Below, piece after piece: positions 29,127 through 37,958 of a stretch of DNA of 64,000 bases; position 1 is the stretch's first letter; every line of letters begins with the position of its first letter. Origin of the DNA: Candidatus Halocynthiibacter alkanivorans (GTDB lineage Bacteria > Pseudomonadota > Alphaproteobacteria > Rhodobacterales > Rhodobacteraceae). The notes under the pieces are model-generated. The model ran no database searches. It was not told the DNA's origin and saw only the letters and a program-made list of their open reading frames with translations. The stretch is from contig NZ_QOLB01000112.1 in assembly GCF_003333265.1 (NCBI RefSeq), positions 1 through 64,000 of the forward strand, in the 5' to 3' direction. The translations under genes and the position numbers were made by a program.

Positions 29127-29187
29127 CGAACTTATATGAAAATTGCACATTCCGAGCCATGGGTTGTGCAAAAGCATGAACATCTGA
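29127..29187 (+). repeat. liv-region repeat, copy B
   Basis: This begins CGAACTTATATGA, contains TTGCACA (29143-29149) and TGTGCAA (29165-29171) as a perfect inverted repeat, and ends TGAACATCTGA. It is 41/47 identical to the reverse complement of copy A. It lies in the livG-livH gap, 14 bases upstream of livH. Mismatches fall at all codon positions of the short frame it could encode, which argues for a DNA or RNA signal rather than a peptide. Confidence 0.75.
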
Positions 29188-29200
29188 GAACATTGCGGCG

Positions 29201-30022
29201 TCAGTCATGGCTGACCCCCAGATAGGCGTCGATCACCTTTTGATCGTTGCGCACCTCATCCGGTGTGCCGTCGCCGATTTTGCGGCCGTAATCCATCACC
29301 ACCACGCGGTCCGACAGATCCATCACCACACCCATATCGTGTTCGATCAGCGCGATAGTGGTACCAAACTCATCGTTCACATCGAGAATGAAACGGGACA
29401 TGTCTTCTTTTTCTTCGACATTCATCCCGGCCATGGGTTCATCCAGCAGCAGAAGCCTTGGTTCCGCCGCAAGAGCACGCGCCAGCTCGACCCGCTTTTT
29501 CAGACCATAGGGCAAGTTGCCAACTGGAGTTTTGCGGATGGTCTGGATTTCCAGAAAGTCGATGATGTTCTCGACCTTTTCCCGGTGCTCGGTTTCTTCC
29601 TTCTGGGCTTTGCCCCACCAGATGGCCTGGCTCAGCATGTTGGATTTCATTTTGGTCAGCCGGCCGGTCATAATATTGTCGAGCACCGACATGCCTTCAA
29701 ACAGAGCGATGTTCTGAAACGTACGCGCAATGCCCTGGCGCGCCACCTGATAGGGCCGCATTTTCGGACGTATCGCGCCGTCAAACCAGACGTCCCCGTC
29801 GGACGGCACGTAAAATCCGGAGATCACGTTCAGCATCGACGATTTTCCGGCGCCATTGGGACCGATGATGGCGCGGATCTCACCTTCGCGGATGTCAAAG
29901 GAGATATCTTTGATAGCGACCACACCGCCAAAACGCAGGGTGATGTTTTTCATCTCCATCAGCGTGCCGCCAATTGTGCGGCCGTCGGCGGTCACATAGC
30001 TGTCCGGGCTCATAACATTCAT
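29201..30022 (-). CDS. livG: ABC transporter ATP-binding protein, LivG type
   Basis: This 273-residue ATPase has Walker A GPNGAGKS at residues 54-61, LLLLDEPMAGMN as Walker B with the HAAT-type AGMN, and the H-switch LIEHDMGVVM. It begins with about 20 polar residues before MEMKNITLRFGG. Its ATG overlaps the stop of the upstream acyl-CoA ligase (ATGA at 30019-30022), so the two are translationally coupled. An in-frame ATG at 30013 is possible. Confidence 0.93.
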   Translation of the reverse strand: MNVMSPDSYVTADGRTIGGTLMEMKNITLRFGGVVAIKDISFDIREGEIRAIIGPNGAGKSSMLNVISGFYVPSDGDVWFDGAIRPKMRPYQVARQGIARTFQNIALFEGMSVLDNIMTGRLTKMKSNMLSQAIWWGKAQKEETEHREKVENIIDFLEIQTIRKTPVGNLPYGLKKRVELARALAAEPRLLLLDEPMAGMNVEEKEDMSRFILDVNDEFGTTIALIEHDMGVVMDLSDRVVVMDYGRKIGDGTPDEVRNDQKVIDAYLGVSHD

Positions 30023-32091
30023 TCTGCGGCCATCCTTGTTGTACCGCTCTGGATCGCCGCGTCACGCAGTTCCAGCGTGGCGGAGATCGATCCTTTGCGA
30101 CCGTCTTCATAGGTGACTTCGGTTTCGGTATAGATCGAGCTTTCCCCGGCGTAGAGCGCGTCCAGCAGGTCACTGTATTTTTCTTCGACCACATTGCGGC
30201 GCACCTTGCGGGTGCGGGTCATTTCGCCGTCATCCGCGTCCAGCTCTTTGTGCAGCACAATAAAACGGTGGACCTGGCAGCCCGACAACATTTCATCCTG
30301 CGCAATGGAGTTGTTCACCTCAGAAATATGCTGCTGGATCGTGTCCAGCACCTGAGGATGGCCCGCCAACTCCTGATAGGAGGCATACGCGATGTTGTTG
30401 CGTTCGGCCCAGTTGCCCACCGCGGTCAGGTCGATGTTGATGAAAGCGGTACACATGTCGCGCCCGTTACCGAAGACAACAGCCTCAAGAATATTGGGGA
30501 AGAACTTGAGTTTGTTTTCCACGAACTTAGGCGCGAACATGCGACCGTCGGCCATTTTGCCAACGTCTTTGGCCCGGTCAATAATACGCAGGTGACCGGA
30601 TGATTTTTCAATGAAACCCGCATCGCCGGTGGCGACCCAGCCCTCGGCGTCTTTGGTGCCGGCGGTGGAGGTGGGATTGTTGTAATATTCAACAAAAGTG
30701 CCGGGCGAGCGGTAGAACACTTCGCCGCTGTCATCAATTTTGACCTCAACCCCGGGCGAAGGCACGCCAACCGTATCGGAGCGCACTTCGCCGTCCGGTT
30801 GCTGAGTGATGAACACCGTCGCTTCGGTCTGGCCATAGAGTTGTTTCAGGTTGATCCCCAGCGAGCGGTAGAAATCAAACAGTTCCGGGCCGATCGCTTC
30901 GCCGGCGGTGTAACCGATGCGGACGCGGGACAGGCCAAGCGTGTTTTTCAGCGGACCATAGATGAACAGATCGCCCATCTTATATTGCAGCCGGTCCACG
31001 AAGGAGACCGGTTTGCCGTCGAGGATATCGCTACCAACCTTGCGGGCATGCGCCATGTAATAGTCGAACAGTTTCTTTTTGAAGCGCCCGGAATCTTCCA
31101 TGCGGATCATCACATTGGTCAGCTGGGTTTCAAAGATGCGCGGCGGGGCGAAATAGTATGTCGGCCCGATTTCGCGCAGGTCGGTCATCATTGTCTCCGC
31201 GCTCTCGGGGCAGTTGACGCAAAAGCCGCACCACATTTGCTGGCCGACGGAAAAGATGAAATCACCAACCCAGGCCATCGGCAGATAAGCGAGGATTTCC
31301 TCGTTCGGGCCGAGGTGGTCAAACTCAGAAGAGTTGCGCGCGGTCTCAACCACATTGCGGTTGGAAAGCACCACGCCTTTGGGCCGGCCGGTGGTGCCGG
31401 ATGTGTAAAGCATCACAGCGGTGCTGTCGTAGTCCAGCGCGGCGATGCGCCGGTCGAGCTCATCTTCAAGGCGGGAATGGGCGGCGCGGCCCTCGGCCGA
31501 GATATCCGCCAGCGCATTGAGGTGGCTGTGGTCGTATTTGCGCATGCCGCGTTTGTCGACATAGATCACATGTTCAATGTGTTGCACAGTTTCCTGAGCG
31601 TCGATCACCTTGTCGACCTGTTCCTGGTCGCCGCAGATCACAAAGCGGGCGCCGCAGTTGTCGAGCACATATTCCATCTCGTCCGCCACCGCGTCCTGAT
31701 AGAGTGGCACCGGAACGGCGCCGGCCATCTGCGCCGCCACCATGGTCCAGTAGAGCGACGGGCGGTTGCGCCCGATCACCGCCACATGGTCGCCGGGCTC
31801 CATGCCCAGAGCAAGGAAGCCGAGCGCGATGGCGCGGATTTCCTCCGCCGCCTCCGCCCAGGTCCAGCTTTGCCAGATGCCATATTCTTTTTCACGGAAC
31901 GCAGGAGCGTTACCGAATTCTCTCGCGTTCCGGGCCAGAAGCGCAGGAACAGAAACAAGCCCCCCGCGGGGCTGCGCTAAAGTTATCAAATCCAATCCTC
32001 CCTGCACCAGAGCCCGGCTCTGGCGGTCGCGGCTTTTATACGAATCCGCTTTGGTCCAACCGTGACGAGACTGATCTTTCAGGTCAAACAT
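30019..32091 (-). CDS. long AMP-dependent acyl-CoA synthetase (FadD/FAA1-like)
   Basis: This 690-residue adenylate-forming ligase has the ATP-binding loop YTSGTTGRPKG at residues 229-239, the A5 motif LYGQTEATVF, the A7 motif GWVATGDAGF and the A8 region RIIDRAKDVGKMADG. Its length and the insertion typical of long-chain or steroid/aromatic acyl-CoA synthetases set it apart from short acetyl-CoA types. It is the first gene of the minus-strand operon and is coupled by ATGA overlap to livG, so substrate uptake and CoA activation seem to be linked. The ribosome site at the ATG of 32091 is poor. Confidence 0.9.
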   Translation of the reverse strand: MFDLKDQSRHGWTKADSYKSRDRQSRALVQGGLDLITLAQPRGGLVSVPALLARNAREFGNAPAFREKEYGIWQSWTWAEAAEEIRAIALGFLALGMEPGDHVAVIGRNRPSLYWTMVAAQMAGAVPVPLYQDAVADEMEYVLDNCGARFVICGDQEQVDKVIDAQETVQHIEHVIYVDKRGMRKYDHSHLNALADISAEGRAAHSRLEDELDRRIAALDYDSTAVMLYTSGTTGRPKGVVLSNRNVVETARNSSEFDHLGPNEEILAYLPMAWVGDFIFSVGQQMWCGFCVNCPESAETMMTDLREIGPTYYFAPPRIFETQLTNVMIRMEDSGRFKKKLFDYYMAHARKVGSDILDGKPVSFVDRLQYKMGDLFIYGPLKNTLGLSRVRIGYTAGEAIGPELFDFYRSLGINLKQLYGQTEATVFITQQPDGEVRSDTVGVPSPGVEVKIDDSGEVFYRSPGTFVEYYNNPTSTAGTKDAEGWVATGDAGFIEKSSGHLRIIDRAKDVGKMADGRMFAPKFVENKLKFFPNILEAVVFGNGRDMCTAFINIDLTAVGNWAERNNIAYASYQELAGHPQVLDTIQQHISEVNNSIAQDEMLSGCQVHRFIVLHKELDADDGEMTRTRKVRRNVVEEKYSDLLDALYAGESSIYTETEVTYEDGRKGSISATLELRDAAIQSGTTRMAAE

Positions 32092-32189
32092 TTCTTAACT
32101 TTGTCGCAATCCTAACGAATTGTAACAGCGCGCAAAGGGCTTTCCCCTGCCCGCCCTTGCTGGTAGCCAGACAGGCGGAGGGTGATTTT

Positions 32190-34115
32190 ATGACGTCCAA
32201 GACCCTGGCTCTGACCCAGTCCGGATTGAACCTGATTGCCCAGGCGCTGTCGATTTTCGACCAGGACCTGCGGCTGGTGGTCTGCAACCGGCGCTATCGT
32301 GACCTGTTTGATCTGCCAAAAGAGCTGACCACGGCGGGGGCCCGCTTTGAAGACACCATCCGCTACCTGGTGCAGCGGGGCGAATATGACGAAGTAGAAG
32401 ATCCGGAGGCCTTTGTGCAGGACCGGGTGGATCAGGCGCGCGCCTTTGAGCCGCATTATCTGGAACGACAGCGCGCCAATGGCGACACCATTTCGATCGA
32501 GGGCAGCCCGCTGCCGTCCGGCGGCTGGGTCGCGGTCTATACTGACATCACCGCGCTGAAAGTTCAGGAGCGATTGCTGCGCAGCCGCTCGGATGATCTG
32601 GCCGAGCAGGTGTTTGAATATGCAGAAGAATTAAGCGCCAGCAACCGGGCTTTGGCAGCGACAAACGCGACCTTGCAGGAGACCCAGCACGAGCTGACCG
32701 AGATGGCGGCACGGGCGCGGATGACCGCAGAAATGATGCCCGCCCATATCGCCCGGATTGACCGGGCGCGGCGCTATACCTATTCCAACCGGCAGCTCAG
32801 CACAGTGATGCCCTCACGCCCGTCCGAGATCACCGGCAAGCTGATATCGGAGACGCTGGACGGCGGCGCTTATGATCAGATCAAACCCTCGCTGGACCGC
32901 GCATTTCAGGGCACATCCAACGTATTTGAATTCACCGATGACGTCTCCAGCCGGCGGATCCGGGTGGCCTTTACGCCGGACAGAAGCGAGGCCGGTGCGG
33001 TCAGCGGTGTCTATATCCTGTCGATGGATATCACCGAAGAAGCCCAGGCACGTGCGGCGCTGGCACAGACCCATAAACGCGAACTGGCAGCACAGCTGAC
33101 CAATGGGCTGGCGCATGATTTCTCGAATCTTCTGACCATTATTCTGGGCGCGCAAAGCCGTCTGGGACGTCAGAGCCTGGACAAAGCGGCGCAGGAACTG
33201 GTGCATGCCACCACCGCAGCGGCCAGACGTGGCGGCCGGTTGCTGAACCGGCTGGCAAAAATATCCGGCCCGCGGGAGATGCGGCCGGTGGCAACAGACT
33301 TGCCCGGATTGCTGCGCGAGATCGTGATCCTGGCAAAACCCTCGTTGCCGGAAGGCATCGCGCTGGAGCTGAATATTTCCCGGATGCCCGCCCTGCTGGA
33401 TCTGGATCCGGCATCGCTGCAGGACAGTCTGCTAAATCTGATTATCAATGCCCGCGACGCGATCGGGGACCAGGGGCGGATCTGTATTTCCGCCAGTGTC
33501 CGGCGCGACACCTGGGTCGAAATCCAGGTTTGTGACAGCGGCGGTGGGTTTTCCGCAGAAGCGCTGCGGCACGCGCTGGATCCGTTTTTCACCACCAAGG
33601 GCGGCGAAGGTTCGGGGCTGGGCCTGTCGATGGTTTATGATCTGGTGCAGCTTGCGGGCGGGCATGTGCGGCTGGAAAACACCGGGCCTGGCGCCTGTGT
33701 CACCCTGCGTCTGCCGCTGCGCCTGCCGCCGCTGCACGCCAAAGCCGATGCCACATCGCTGTTGGTGTTGCTGATTGAGGACAATGCCGATATCCGCACC
33801 CTGGTGCGCGAAATGCTGGTGGACATGGGGCATCAGGTTATTGAGGCCGCAAGCGCCGAAGAAGGTCTGGCTCTGGCCCACATAGACGGGCTGGGTCTGG
33901 TGCTGTCTGACATTTCACTGGAGCACCGCAGCGCCGGCCTGGATCTCGCGCGCAAAATCCGCGATACGGCGCCCTGCCCGGTGCGGCTGATGACATCGCG
34001 CAGCGTCAATGATCCGATTCGCATAGAAGCGGCCCGCGACGGTCCGGTGATCGGCAAACCTTTTACCGCCACGCAGCTGAACGTATTTTTGAGAGAGGAG
34101 CCGGGCAATGACTGA
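32190..34115 (+). CDS. PAS-domain hybrid histidine kinase with C-terminal receiver
   Basis: This 641-residue cytoplasmic sensor lacks membrane segments. Domains: PAS_7-like (about 10-125, SIFDQDLRLVVCNRRYRDLF), a coiled coil (125-180), second PAS (180-290), a dimerisation/phosphoacceptor helix with His309 in GLAHDFSNLL, an HATPase with N box NARDAI and G boxes DSGGGF and GEGSGLGLSM (to 510), and a receiver at 525-640 with Asp574 in LSDIS. GGAGGGTGA precedes the ATG at 32190. It overlaps the next gene by 8 bases and is divergent from the CoA ligase/Liv operon with only 98 bases between, so it probably controls that operon. Confidence 0.9.
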   Translation: MTSKTLALTQSGLNLIAQALSIFDQDLRLVVCNRRYRDLFDLPKELTTAGARFEDTIRYLVQRGEYDEVEDPEAFVQDRVDQARAFEPHYLERQRANGDTISIEGSPLPSGGWVAVYTDITALKVQERLLRSRSDDLAEQVFEYAEELSASNRALAATNATLQETQHELTEMAARARMTAEMMPAHIARIDRARRYTYSNRQLSTVMPSRPSEITGKLISETLDGGAYDQIKPSLDRAFQGTSNVFEFTDDVSSRRIRVAFTPDRSEAGAVSGVYILSMDITEEAQARAALAQTHKRELAAQLTNGLAHDFSNLLTIILGAQSRLGRQSLDKAAQELVHATTAAARRGGRLLNRLAKISGPREMRPVATDLPGLLREIVILAKPSLPEGIALELNISRMPALLDLDPASLQDSLLNLIINARDAIGDQGRICISASVRRDTWVEIQVCDSGGGFSAEALRHALDPFFTTKGGEGSGLGLSMVYDLVQLAGGHVRLENTGPGACVTLRLPLRLPPLHAKADATSLLVLLIEDNADIRTLVREMLVDMGHQVIEAASAEEGLALAHIDGLGLVLSDISLEHRSAGLDLARKIRDTAPCPVRLMTSRSVNDPIRIEAARDGPVIGKPFTATQLNVFLREEPGND

Positions 34116-34812
34116 CGCGCCGATGATTGCCATTCTGGATGACGAACCCCAGATCCGCATGTTGCTGTCAGAAGCGCTGGAGGAGGCCGGGTTCCGCACC
34201 GCTTGTTTTGGCCGCGCCACCGAATTTGAGGCGGCGTTGAAATCGATGTCGCCTGATGTGTGCCTGGTGGACCTGGGATTGCCGGATCGCGATGGCCTGG
34301 CGCTGGTACACCGGCTGGCGTTGGAAAGTGGCGCCTCGATCATCATCATTTCCGGTCGCGCGCAAGTACAGGACCGGGTCACCGGGCTGGAGCTTGGCGC
34401 CGATGATTACATCATCAAACCGTTTGATCCGTCTGAGGTCGTGGCAAGGGTGCGGGTGCGGCTGCGCGCCGGTCGAGACACCGGCAGAGCGGCCAATATC
34501 GCCCGGTTTGCCGGTTGGGTTGCCGAATTTGACCGCTACATGCTGCGCGCTGAAGATGGCCGTGAGGTGGCGTTTTCCCACGCCGAGGGCGAAGTGCTGC
34601 GGCTGTTTCTGGAAGCGCCGAAACGCTTGATCTCCCGGGCGCAGATGCAGGAGCAACTGGGCGGCGCGGCGGGCGAAAGTTTTGACCGCGCGATGGATGT
34701 GCGGATTTCACGGCTGCGCACCAAGCTGGGGGAAGACCCGAAAAACCCACGCCTGATCAAAACCATTTATGGGGCCGGATATATTTTCCTGGGCGATGTC
34801 AGCTGGGAATAG
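34108..34812 (+). CDS. OmpR/PhoB-type response regulator
   Basis: This 234-residue protein has a receiver domain (Asp10-Asp11-Glu acidic pocket, phosphoacceptor Asp55 in VDLGLPD, Lys in IIKPF) and a C-terminal winged helix (about 130-234) ending KTIYGAGYIF. It overlaps the hybrid kinase gene by 8 bases and is its obvious partner. The kinase's own receiver implies either a relay through an unlinked Hpt protein or an internal brake. Targets are not shown, but the divergent acyl-CoA ligase promoter is the nearest candidate. Confidence 0.93.
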   Translation: MTDAPMIAILDDEPQIRMLLSEALEEAGFRTACFGRATEFEAALKSMSPDVCLVDLGLPDRDGLALVHRLALESGASIIIISGRAQVQDRVTGLELGADDYIIKPFDPSEVVARVRVRLRAGRDTGRAANIARFAGWVAEFDRYMLRAEDGREVAFSHAEGEVLRLFLEAPKRLISRAQMQEQLGGAAGESFDRAMDVRISRLRTKLGEDPKNPRLIKTIYGAGYIFLGDVSWE

Positions 34813-34895
34813 GCCGGCACGGGGCGGGCACGGCCTTTGCTCTTTTCAAGTGGCTCTGGTTCTGATTCAAAGAAGGTCTCACCGGGGCTATTTCT

Positions 34896-35123
34896 ATGTT
34901 GCACGTTCTTCTTTTGCGCCAGGCGGAACTGGCCGCGGCCCGGTATTACCGGGTCGAAGTGGCCTATAACCTGTTTGGCGAATATTCGGTGTTGCGCGAA
35001 TGGGGCGCGACCGGGCGTCCGGGGCAATATCGCATTTGCTGGTTTTCCAATTTACGCGAAGCCTGTAAAGCTGCTGACAGGTGGCGTTGCGCGGCAAGTG
35101 GCCGTGGATATGCTGAGGTCTGA
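34896..35123 (+). CDS. small WGR-domain protein
   Basis: This 75-residue protein is almost entirely a WGR domain: YYRVEVAYNLFGEYSVLREWGATGRPG, followed by CWFSNLREACKAADR. WGR domains occur in PARPs, MolR and other nucleic-acid-linked proteins and are thought to bind DNA or RNA. Stand-alone versions are common but uncharacterised in this bacterial group. The ribosome site is weak. It lies between the two-component pair and the saccharopine genes on the same strand, 16 bases before the next start, so it may be co-transcribed with them. Confidence 0.8.
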   Translation: MLHVLLLRQAELAAARYYRVEVAYNLFGEYSVLREWGATGRPGQYRICWFSNLREACKAADRWRCAASGRGYAEV

Positions 35124-35138
35124 CATAGTGGAATTGAA

Positions 35139-36185
35139 ATGACACATCTTTGGGTACGCGCCGAGCAACGGCAACATGAAGAACGGGTGGGACTGACGCC
35201 TGAGGGTGCCCGGGCGCTTATTGACGCCGGGATCCAGGTCACGGTGGAAGACAGTTCGGTGCGCGCGATTGAGATCGACGGCTATGTCGACGCCGGCTGC
35301 GAGATTGCCGAGGAAAACTCCTGGCCCGATGCGCCGGCGGATGCGATCATTTTTGGGCTGAAAGAGCTGCCCGAAGATGGCAGCCCGCTGAGCCATCGTC
35401 ACATTATGTTTGGTCATGCCTATAAGGGCCAGGGCGACGGGCGTATTCTGCTGGACCGGTTCAAGGCCGGGGGCGGTACCCTGTATGACCTGGAATACCT
35501 GGTGGATGAAAACGGCCGCCGGGTTGCGGCTTTTGGCTATTGGGCCGGTTATGCCGGTGCGGCGGTGGCGCTGAAATGCTGGGCGGTGCAACAGGCGGGC
35601 GAAGAGATTGAGCCGATGGGCACCTACCCTTCTGCCGCCGAAATGCAGGACGATGTCAGCGCCGATCTGAACGCCAGTGGCGGTCCGCGACCCACGGCGC
35701 TGATCATTGGCGCTCTGGGCCGCGTCGGCACCGGCGCCAGCGATCTCTGTGAAGAGCTGGGTGTTGCGGTGACAAAATGGGACATGGCGGAGACAGCGTC
35801 CGGCGGGCCGTTCCCGGAAATCCTGCAGCATGACATATTCTTCAACTGCATCCTTGCCGCGCCCGGCTGTCCGGTGTTTGTGCCGGAAAGCGCCAAGGCG
35901 GCACCGCGTAAACTGGGTGTGATCGGCGATATTGCCTGTGACCCCGGCTCTGAATTCTCGCCGGTCAAAGTCTATGATGATGTGACCACATGGGATGAGC
36001 CGGCGCTGCGGGTGCATGAGAATCCGCCGCTTGATGTCACCGCGATCGACAATCTGCCCTCAATGCTGCCGGTGGAAAGCTCGCTTGATTATTCTGAACA
36101 GCTGTTGCCGTCTCTGGCAACGCTTGGGGATCTGGACGCGGGTGTCTGGGGCCGGGCAAAAGCCGAATTTGACAAACATATCTGA
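35139..36185 (+). CDS. saccharopine dehydrogenase (L-lysine-forming type, LYS1-like)
   Basis: This 348-residue enzyme belongs to the alanine dehydrogenase/LYS1 superfamily. It opens with WVRAEQRQHEERVGLTPEGARALIDAG, the LYS1 pattern, and has the NAD-site glycine-rich loop LIIGALGRVGTGASDL, then GDIACDPGSEFSPVKVYDD and HENPPLDVTAIDNLPSMLP near the C-terminus. It interconverts lysine plus 2-oxoglutarate and saccharopine. In this bacterial group it is expected to work catabolically. The glutamate-forming partner follows 11 bases later. Confidence 0.9.
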   Translation: MTHLWVRAEQRQHEERVGLTPEGARALIDAGIQVTVEDSSVRAIEIDGYVDAGCEIAEENSWPDAPADAIIFGLKELPEDGSPLSHRHIMFGHAYKGQGDGRILLDRFKAGGGTLYDLEYLVDENGRRVAAFGYWAGYAGAAVALKCWAVQQAGEEIEPMGTYPSAAEMQDDVSADLNASGGPRPTALIIGALGRVGTGASDLCEELGVAVTKWDMAETASGGPFPEILQHDIFFNCILAAPGCPVFVPESAKAAPRKLGVIGDIACDPGSEFSPVKVYDDVTTWDEPALRVHENPPLDVTAIDNLPSMLPVESSLDYSEQLLPSLATLGDLDAGVWGRAKAEFDKHI

Positions 36186-36196
36186 GGATTAACGCT

Positions 36197-37342
36197 ATGA
36201 CCATTCACTGGTGTGGAACCGGCCTTTCGGCCATCCCCGGGCTGCGACGCCTGATTGAAGCGGGTCTGGACGTCACCGTCTGGAACCGGACCACAGCCAA
36301 GGCGCAGGACGCGGTTGGCGATCTGACCCAAGATATCAAAGCGTTCAGCGTTGAGGCACTTGAGGCTGATCTGGCGGCCGGTGATGTGGTGGTCTCGATG
36401 TTGCCCGGCGACATGCATGTGCCGCTGGCAAAACTGGCCATTGCTGCTTCGGCGCATTTTGTGTCCTCTTCCTATATCGCGCCCGAGATGCGGGCGCTGA
36501 ATCAGGCCGCCAGAGACGCCGGCGTGGCGCTGGTCAATGAGGTGGGTCTTGATCCGGGCATCGACCATCTGATGGCGCATGACCTGGTGGCGGATTACCG
36601 TGCCAGCGCCGGGTTTGATGCAGGGAATGAACTGTCGTTCGTTTCTTATTGTGGCGGTGTGCCCAAAGAGGCCAATGACTTCCGCTACAAATTCAGCTGG
36701 TCGCCGCTGGGCGTATTGAAAGCGCTGCGCTCGCCGTCAAAATCCATCCGGGATTTCAAGGAATTCAATGTCGCGCGCCCCTGGGATGCATTGGGCGCAT
36801 ATGACGCGCCGCTGGAAGTGCCGGAGAGCTTTGAGGTCTATCCGAACCGCGACTCACTGCCGTTTATGGAGGACTATGGTTTTGACAAATCATGGAAGGT
36901 GCGGGAATTCGTGCGCGGCACCCTGCGGCTGAACGGTTGGGCGGCGGCCTGGGCCGATGTGTTCACCGAAATCGAAACCCTGTCGGGCGACGCCGGTGAA
37001 GCCCGCCTGAAGGAAATGTCGGACCAGTTCTGGGACGCACATTCTTACAACGAAGGCGAAGCCGACCGGGTGGTGATGTGCGTCTCGCTGAAAGCGGAAA
37101 AAGACGGCGCGACCGTCTGGCACAAAACCTGGGCGATGGATGCCTGGGGCGACGCCACCAGCACGGCGATGGCGCGTCTGGTCTCCAACCCTGTTTCGCT
37201 GGCGATTGAAGCAGTGACCGCTGGCACCATCGCGCCGGGCGTCTCTGCGGCGCCAAGTGATCCGGCGCTGGTCAAATCCTGGCTCGGCACGGTCGACACA
37301 CTGAGCCAGCAACTGCATAAAAACGATCACCTGTCGGCGTAA
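36197..37342 (+). CDS. saccharopine dehydrogenase (L-glutamate-forming type, LYS9-like)
   Basis: This 381-residue enzyme has an N-terminal nucleotide-binding region (IHWCGTGLSAIPGLRRLIEAG, then VTVWNRT) and the family signature NEVGLDPGIDHLMAH, followed by SYCGGVPKEANDFRYKFSWSPLGVL. It would oxidise saccharopine to glutamate and 2-aminoadipate 6-semialdehyde. With the preceding gene it forms a complete saccharopine route for lysine breakdown, in two separate polypeptides rather than the fused animal AASS. AGGA precedes the ATG. Its 3' end overlaps a convergent gene by 16 bases. Confidence 0.9.
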   Translation: MTIHWCGTGLSAIPGLRRLIEAGLDVTVWNRTTAKAQDAVGDLTQDIKAFSVEALEADLAAGDVVVSMLPGDMHVPLAKLAIAASAHFVSSSYIAPEMRALNQAARDAGVALVNEVGLDPGIDHLMAHDLVADYRASAGFDAGNELSFVSYCGGVPKEANDFRYKFSWSPLGVLKALRSPSKSIRDFKEFNVARPWDALGAYDAPLEVPESFEVYPNRDSLPFMEDYGFDKSWKVREFVRGTLRLNGWAAAWADVFTEIETLSGDAGEARLKEMSDQFWDAHSYNEGEADRVVMCVSLKAEKDGATVWHKTWAMDAWGDATSTAMARLVSNPVSLAIEAVTAGTIAPGVSAAPSDPALVKSWLGTVDTLSQQLHKNDHLSA

Positions 37343-37728
37343 ATTTCATCTTCCTCGAGGCCGGGATCAATGCCGAGCCTTTCCAGCCCGGCTTCGAGGT
37401 ACTCCGCCAGTAAGGGCACGCCGATCAGATATTCCTCTGCCGAAATGTTGAGGTCGGTGCGCACGGTTTGAATGGCCTCGTCCCACTCTACAGGGGCAAA
37501 GGTTTCGCGGCCGATCCACATGATCACCACCAGCGCCCGTTGCTCATCGAAATTCAGCCCGGAAATAAAGGCGCGCAACTCCCGTTCAGTCGCATCAGAA
37601 CTGCGCGACTGCAGGATAGTGCCGCCGTCAGTGCTGTCTCCGGGACCGTCCCAGCGCGCGACTTTCACATCAAGTTCACGGGCACGGAGGATCACATGGG
37701 CCACGGTTCTGGGGCTGATGTTTTTCAT
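37327..37728 (-). CDS. DUF3775-family protein
   Basis: This 133-residue acidic cytoplasmic protein starts MKNISPRTVAHVILRARELDVK and contains GLNFDEQRALVVIMWIGRE and PLLAEYLEAGLERLG, the conserved parts of DUF3775. The function is unknown. The start at 37728 has a perfect AAGGAGG six bases upstream. The frame to 37791 is longer but lacks such a site. It overlaps the LYS9-like gene tail to tail by 16 bases and lies 230 bases after rmuC on the same strand. Confidence 0.8.
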   Translation of the reverse strand: MKNISPRTVAHVILRARELDVKVARWDGPGDSTDGGTILQSRSSDATERELRAFISGLNFDEQRALVVIMWIGRETFAPVEWDEAIQTVRTDLNISAEEYLIGVPLLAEYLEAGLERLGIDPGLEEDEIYADR

Positions 37729-37958
37729 CACCGGCCTCCTTTCTTTACGTGACATCAGGGTGCAGCAACAGCGCCGCGCCGCATATGACACGGATCAAAA
37801 GTGGCGGCTTGAGATGCAGCGCCACCATTGGCAGTGCCTGATGATACAGCATCCGCCGCCTCAGGTCACGCCAGCCACTGCGTGCAGTGTAAGGACGGTG
37901 CGCAACCAGGCCGGAGGCTTGATTGCCTTCCGGTTGCCAGGGCGGTGTCTGGCCCGCG

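Noticed and set aside
29175-29192. GAAC-N6-GAAC at repeat copy B as a LexA site
   Set aside because: The spacer is one base too short, and the genes are not SOS-type.
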